This document shows positions 48,342 through 64,000 of a stretch of 64,000 bases of DNA, piece by piece. The number at the start of each line of letters is the position of its first letter. Position 1 is the stretch's first letter. The notes under the pieces are model-generated. The model did not search any database. It was given only the letters and a program-made list of their open reading frames with translations, and was not told the origin of the DNA. Source of the DNA: Adineta ricciae (taxonomy: Eukaryota; Rotifera; Eurotatoria; Adinetida; Adinetidae); assembly GCA_905250025.1 (NCBI GenBank), contig CAJNOJ010000074.1, positions 356,638 to 420,637 of the forward strand, written 5' to 3'. The position numbers were made by a program, and so were the translations under genes.

Positions 48342-48992
48342 AATGTTTCGATGAAATATTACGCAATCAACTTTTGCCTATCGTCTGAAATAATGCTTAT
48401 TCAGGTATGAGTCTTTCCACCTTTTTCTTATTTTCGACTTAGATCATTCAATATTTGAATAGTCCTCTTCCTATGTTGCAAAGGAAATCTAGAATATTTT
48501 TTCATAGTAAAATGTTATTTGATTTAAAGTAAAAGAAAAGATAAAGCGGTCAGAGTAAGAAAACGTTAGGAATGCAGTGATTTGTGTCAATAAGCACATA
48601 TAAAAAGAACCATTGAGAATGAATAAGTCACAGAAGAAATCCACAGATAAGCAAAAATGGACAAATAATCGAAGAATACATTCTTTCACGTAACAAATTT
48701 ACCTAAAGGAGTGCAGCATACGAAAGAAAACAAATGAATGAATATCACGGGGGGAATTGGCATTTGCTTAACAGCATATTATAAATTCTGCTTTTGTAAT
48801 TCCTTGCTTTGCTCAAATTTGAGGCGCAGTCATATACATTATTGGAATGTCAGAGAAGATCAAACGAAAAAAAAAAGAAAGTTATGAATAGAAGCATGTG
48901 CATGAGTTCATACAGATGAAAACTGAAGACAATGTAAAAAAAACAAGAGTGACACTACAATAAATAGAAGCATGACAGGGATATGGTTAATC
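48342..48992. other. Intergenic region between neurobeachin and GALE
   Basis: About 650 AT-rich bases holding the GALE promoter and the neurobeachin 3' flank. The ORF 48489-48689 - is hydrophobic and unsupported. Confidence 0.5.
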
Positions 48993-58778
<9,786 letters not shown>

Positions 58779-59984
58779 TTTGAAATCTTAAACGAGAAAC
58801 AAAATAACAATAAAAATGCTTGAGCATCCTTCGCTCTATCTTCAAATTTAAATGTCAGATAGACAAACAGAACTATTAGTATTTAAACAGAACAATGGCT
58901 GAATTTCGTCTCTTATGCACGATTTCTATAGCTTCACTATTCTTTGTTTTCAATTACTAATTCAATCTTATATCTTCTCTTTTTTGTTCTATCAATACAA
59001 AGGTATATAAGTTGTTGATTACTCACGACACTCAAAGAAATGCGACACGTAGGGTTCAGATAAGCTATATAGACTTTTTTCGCCATTGTATTGAAATGAC
59101 ACTCTACCTCTGCAATAGAAAAGAGGGCGCTCAACGTCAACCTGAGTTCTCGGCACACCTGTTAAAAGCGAACAAACTGAGCACATCGAAGAAAGGGTAA
59201 ATCACGAAGGAATATAGAAATAAACGTTTTTTCTTCATTCATTTAGTTTGTGTGATTACGACTGTTTCCGACTTAAATCGATATGTCAGTTACTGAATGC
59301 ACACATTTAATATAAATTATCACTGTCACACGTCATTAGTATGAAAATTCTAGTTTTAATGATAGACAAAGATAAGAACATGATCAATATTAGCTGCAGT
59401 TGTTGGAGTAAGTATGGAACCTGACATCATTTTGGTTGATACAATCGGAACTTAGTTCGAAGTTGTTTTATTGACAAAATTAGTTATCGAGTGTATTTTA
59501 TTAGTAGTCCCCATGAGCCCATATGAACTTCTTCGACGATTGCCTTTAGAAGCATTTGTTTGACAAATAAGTAAAAAACTATTAACGTAGAAGAACTTTT
59601 CCTTTGGAGCAGGAAGAGAGCGAAATAAACTATGTCGAACACTTCGTTTTCCTTGTTAATCAAAAAATATGTCAATTAGATGGTAACCTGAAGTTTTATT
59701 TCACAGGACAAATGACGTTTTGACGAAAACTGCGGTCATTTTGAAGAAGAATTTTCATGATGATGACGACCGACGATCGAATACTATTCAAAACGAAATA
59801 TCCGTCACTACTTTTTTTCTCACTAAATGTGGCGAAGATGTAACTTGATTTCAAGTGGTTTCATATAAAACAAATATTTGCCCTACTGATTTATTTTATC
59901 AAGCAGTTCAACATGAATTTGAGCAGTATTTATTTGAATTGGAATGATGAAAGTAATAAAATAGTCAATAGCATTCACATTCGT
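58779..59984. other. Intergenic region
   Basis: About 1.2 kb with no supported gene between the neurobeachin start and the end of the GHL10 gene. ORFs at 58937-59158 -, 59484-59675 - and 59913-60107 + have no recognisable domain. Confidence 0.5.
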
Positions 59985-61402
59985 TTACAGCCAACTCATC
60001 TTTGGAATGATGGCCTTTTGTTTATAAAGTTTAGCAAGTTCAGCTTGAATACCTTTAACATTTTGCATAATTTGTTTTACCGAATAAAATACATTACCGA
60101 GTGCTAAGCGATCACGCATTGAACGAGTGATATTGATTTGGCGAACAATTTCATTCACAGGCCAGTTATGACCAGTTGGAAGAATTCGGTAAACTGCATT
60201 GCCTGGATAGACATGGCGACCTTTGGCCGATTGTTGTACCCACCAATTCAGAAGAGCGGAATAAGATTGTGCTGGTGGATCAATCTGCCAGTAGAGCTGA
60301 GGTGTCATGTAATCAACTAGTCCTTGTTCTAGCCACATTTTCGTATCGCAATATAGGCTGTCGAAGGATGAAAGACCTGTTATACCAGCCGGTACACCAT
60401 TCTTATAAATACCAAACGGTGATATGCCGAATTTAACCTTTGGTCGAATGGCATGCATTCGTGTGTACATGGTTTGCACTAGTGTATTTACACTTGAACG
60501 ACGCCAGTCATTTTTATTCAATTTGCCACCGGATTGTTGGTATGCAGTATATGTTGAAGCATCTGGAAAGTCTGTTCCATCACTATAGGGATAGAAATAA
60601 TCATCCATATGAATACCATCCACAGCATATCGACGAACGATGTCTTCAGTTACATTGACAATGAACTGTTGGACCTCAGCTGCACCTGGATCCATCCATA
60701 TATAATTATTATAGGTGTAGGCATACTTTGGAAATCGTTTAGCCATATGGTTAGATGCAAATTCATATGTTGCACCTGACATTCGACCACGGTATGGATT
60801 TATCCAGGCGTGCACTTCAATGTTGCGTTTATGTGCTTCATTGACAATGAATGTCAATGGATCCCATAATGGTGATGGGGCTTTGCCGTGCGTGCCCGTC
60901 AAATAAAAGCTCCACGGCTCCAACGTTGAAGCATACAATGCATCACCCACCGGTCGTACCTGTATTTAGAAAGAAAACAGAAAAGAACAATGAAGCCAAG
61001 TGGACCGATTAGTAGGTTTTGACTTACCTGAAAGACTACAGCATTCATATTTAGTGTTTGAATAGTATTGAGAATATTGATTAATTCAGTCTGTTGTTGG
61101 GCTGGTGTTGCAGTTCTTGACGATGGCCAATCAATATTAGCTACGGTGGCAATCCAAGCAGCGCGAAATTCTTCTTTTGGTGCTTCTAGTGAGAAGCAAC
61201 ATTTGATATCAGTTGGTTTTGATTCACATAAACCGGTCATGTACAGGGCATTAGGACATAGAGTCTGATTGATACATTGTCCGACACCATACTGAGGATG
61301 ATTGTAGGTGTCACACGTGTCGCCTTTTACTGTGAGTGTGAACGAGTATAATGAATAAAACACAAAAGTGAGTATAAAAAATGACATGATTGTTTTTTGC
61401 AC
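59985..61402 (-). CDS. Secreted glycosyl-hydrolase-like 10 (GHL10/DUF187) protein with N-terminal Cys-rich module
   Basis: Exons 61402-61028 and 60959-59985 total 1,350 nt and give 449 residues. A signal peptide (FFILTFVFYSLYSFTL) is followed by a six-cysteine module at about residues 30-68 (CDTYNHPQYGVGQC, LCES...IKCC) and then a TIM-barrel-type domain (residues 75-449). Landmarks of the barrel are FRAAWIATVANIDWPS, VHAWINPYRGRMS, YNNYIWMDPG, VDGIHMDDYFYP, KFGISPFGIYKNG and DYMTPQLYWQID. These match the DUF187/GHL10 family, typical of bacteria such as Bacteroidetes and Bacillus, thought to act on cell-wall or surface glycans. The single 68-nt intron and signal peptide show it is expressed as a eukaryotic gene. 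A bacterial origin is inferred. Confidence 0.88.
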
Positions 61403-62309
61403 TCAAAAATGAAAGAGAAAACTGTTTAGACCACATATTTTATATTTGCATCGAGTATAACACCTGTGTATTTTCACAAGATCAGCACACCTTCCTGTTG
61501 ATTAAAAAGAATAACGATATCAATGTTTTTATCCTATTTCATAAACCACCAAAAGATTTCTTCTTGTAGTACTGCTAAGCATTTGATCAGTAAGTTATTG
61601 ATAAGTATTTTGACTACTTTTACTGTGTGTGTGACAGTGCACAGAAATGTATTATCTTATTTTCTGTAACCAGACAGTAGAAATTGTGCTGTTAGTCTAC
61701 TTTTTTGCTTCGTCTTTGTTTCTTTATCGCGTAAGTAGAAGTAGCGTATCTACTTGAATCGAAGTTCAATGTAGAGGCTGTGAAAGTGTGTTCATGTTAA
61801 TAAACGAATGAAATCGTTCGTAGCAATTTTTCTGTTTAAATGTATTAGTTTCCTGTGTAAGATCGATCGTAATTGAACGCGTAATTTCTTGCCGGTTTAA
61901 TGTATCATCTTTTAGTATATTGTTATCCTGATTTTAGATAGTATCGCAATGCATGACAGAATAAATGGGGAAAATCTTAAAAATTAAAACATCATCATTG
62001 CTACTATGCATAATTTAAGCCAAGAATAAGCGTCGATCCAGTTTATCAACCTCAAATTGTTTTAAGGAAATATATAGACATATACTATTATACGCACGAC
62101 AAAATATTTAATCTTGAGATTAAGCATACAACAAGTTAAAGTACTTGGCTTCGACCATATTTCGGAGGACATGAAATATTTGATATTGAATAGCGATATA
62201 GCAAACAAAAGATGTTACGTTCTCATTATTGTTTAAAAATATGGCACTCCGTGTAAAGTCATCTTTTACGCAAAGTTATACTTATATAATTGACTGCTCT
62301 CTTTATCCA

Positions 62310-62450
62310 GGTTATTATGGCACGGTCGGTTCCAGCCAGAACCTGCTGGAATCGGCGAAAATTGTGCCGAAATCGAGAAGAACTGTACCGGAATTGACTC
62401 AGATTTTAACGGATCCAGCCGCCGGAATGATCGACCTGGGATTATTATAG
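62310..62450. other. GC-rich island of about 140 bases in AT-rich surroundings
   Basis: Base composition rises to about 50 percent GC against roughly 30 percent on both sides. The island contains a short hairpin (ttccagc ... gctggaa with an 8-base loop, about 62330-62351) and an open frame ending in TAG at 62450. A pyrimidine tract and AG (ctctttatccag) lie directly before it. It may be a fragment of a mobile element. Confidence 0.4.
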
Positions 62451-63394
62451 CTCATAATATATCAAATACAATACTATCAAAAACGTATGTTATGCACATC
62501 ATATCTGACAAAAATGAATTACTGAAGAGCTGATAATAGTTAGCCAACAGTACAGCTAATCTACGAAAATTTTCAGTACAGTTAACTTATAAGATATATG
62601 TACGTTCGTAGTAGCCATATGATATGGATATCTGACAAGTCGCTTTCACTGGAAATTTGAAAATGCTCTCAGCTGATACTATTGTCGACAACGCTAGAAC
62701 ACATACGGCATGACATTGTCCAACCTACTCATGGTCTATTTGGCTATATTCAAGATGACACCCCGCTCGAACACCACAATGAATCTCTTTTATCAACTTA
62801 TTGATATATTAATGAAACTAATGTGCTGTCGCATATACATCTGCATTCAAGAATAAAAGATACCCGCCGTTCAAAAGCTGCAAATCTTATTTAAATCTTT
62901 CAATTTCGATCCAAAAGATAGACATAATCAATATACAAGAGAAGCAGAATCCAAAATACATAAAAAACGCCTTATCATTTACATGTACGCTCTTTTTCCT
63001 GGCCAACGTCGCAATTTACCATTTAGAACATCTTTTTCCGCCCTGAAACTACACAAGAAAACAAATTCACGCAACGAACATTTCTTTTCTGCTTGTTTAT
63101 TTCAGGTATATAACGAAGAGTTTCTGTGTATGTTTTCTTTTCTTTTTTTTTCTACAATTTTTTTGATCCATAAATCGATTGTTCATCCTTAACCATCTAA
63201 TTCAAGTAGAATTCAATTATCAGACGGATTGGTTTTTTTCCTTATTCCCTTTTCTGAAAGAAAGGGTTATACAGCGTTTAAATGCTGTGTTAAAAAGCTT
63301 AAAGATTGTCTGTCAGTCTGTCCTATCCAATCAGAAATCAGCATTTCTAAAATCGTTGAAATTGATCGATAGCTGCTAGAAAATGATCACCGGT

Positions 63395-63660
63395 AGGGTA
63401 ATCGAGGTCGGGGATCTCGAATCCGAGGTTAGTTTTAACTAATTATTAACTATTAATTAACTATCTGCCAACTAGACATAGATTATTAATATACAGGGTA
63501 AGGGTCGACCGAAGGGTAATCGGGGTCGAGGATCTCGAATCCGAGGTTAGTGTTGCTTAATTAATTACTAGTTTTTCATTAACTAGCCACGACTTAGGAA
63601 CATCCATTGTCAGAGTAGACCGAAGGATTTCTGATGTCGGAAAATTCGAAGTTGAGGGTG
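63395..63660. repeat. Tandem repeat of about 112 bases, two good copies and one degenerate
   Basis: The core gatctcgaatccgaggttag occurs at about 63413-63432 and 63531-63550, each preceded by aagggtaatcg-type or agggtaatcg-type sequence. A third, decayed copy lies at about 63620-63658 (gaccgaagga ... ttcgaagttgaggg). AT-rich blocks with taattaac/aactagcc words lie between the cores. Confidence 0.75.
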
Positions 63661-64000
63661 AATTTCGTTTTATTCGCTGAGCCTGGGCTTGTTCCTTCCT
63701 CTTTACAAAGGAGATATTTTTCTTTATCTGTTCGAAAATCTTTTGTAGAAGATGGTGAGCTGAACGCTATTCACGGACGTCATGTGTACAAAGATACTAG
63801 CTCAAGAACTTACGCGAAAATATCTAATGCATTGTACATAATGATGTTTCTAATTCAAAAAATCCGAAAAAGTGATATTAGCTTAGTATCATCTTTGCTT
63901 TGTATGCTACATACATCATGTCCTTTCATGGGAATTTAGTAGAAGTAGTTCGCTAAGTGATATACCCGTCGGTGGAATTCCATCTTAGTATATGATCCTG

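Larger units (their letters stand above)
61403..64000. other. AT-rich right-hand region without a supported gene
   Basis: Small ORFs (62229-62450 +, 62983-63192 +, 63634-63939 +) show no domain. The region contains a GC-rich island and a tandem repeat, listed separately. No RNA gene or intact transposon was recognised. Confidence 0.5.

Overview
The window looks like nuclear DNA of a small invertebrate, most probably a bdelloid rotifer. The evidence is AT-rich spacers, very many short introns (mostly about 47-60 nt, GT-AG), dense small genes on both strands, animal-type proteins (CBP/p300 with KIX, a neurobeachin, the KDEL receptor), a bacterial-type glycoside-hydrolase-like gene, and a multi-zinc-finger family I associate with bdelloids. 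The assignment rests on gene content and style, not on a database match.

Layout. 1-17.7 kb is gene-poor. It holds a minisatellite at the left edge, one intronless 7TM receptor (2.7-3.6 kb), a foldback-type mobile element with a nested inverted repeat (about 6.33-7.70 kb), two related von Willebrand A-like genes tail to tail (12.55-13.47 kb + and 14.97-15.74 kb -), and an uncharacterised ORF between them. 17.7-22.3 kb (+) is a housekeeping run: pelota, KDEL receptor, RNase P/MRP subunit Rpp21 and mitochondrial ribosomal protein mS37. The last two are packed like an operon, with splice acceptors directly before their start codons. A type II membrane protein of glycosyltransferase type follows (24.6-26.2 kb +). 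Four minus-strand genes come next: a cysteine-rich, probably GPI-anchored protein, POLR3H, STOML2 and a divergent CDK20-like kinase. The kinase shares a roughly 400-bp promoter region with a compact CBP/p300 (32.3-38.0 kb +).

38.8-46.6 kb is the most unusual block. It has a 1,082-residue protein with about twelve PBZ/CCCH-like zinc fingers around an unknown domain, an ARF-like GTPase lacking the usual switch II glutamine, and a divergent pair of metacaspase-like genes. One of the pair has kept the catalytic His/Cys dyad and the other has Leu in place of the His. 46.9-48.3 kb is GALE, 49.0-58.8 kb is a neurobeachin-type BEACH gene, and 60.0-61.4 kb is a secreted GHL10/DUF187 protein that is a horizontal-transfer candidate. 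The right end is AT-rich, with a short GC-rich island and a tandem repeat of about 112 bp.

Exon joins were worked out by hand from splice consensus, reading frame and protein similarity. For most genes the joined exons sum to an exact multiple of three and to the usual family length. No tRNA, rRNA or CRISPR array was recognised.
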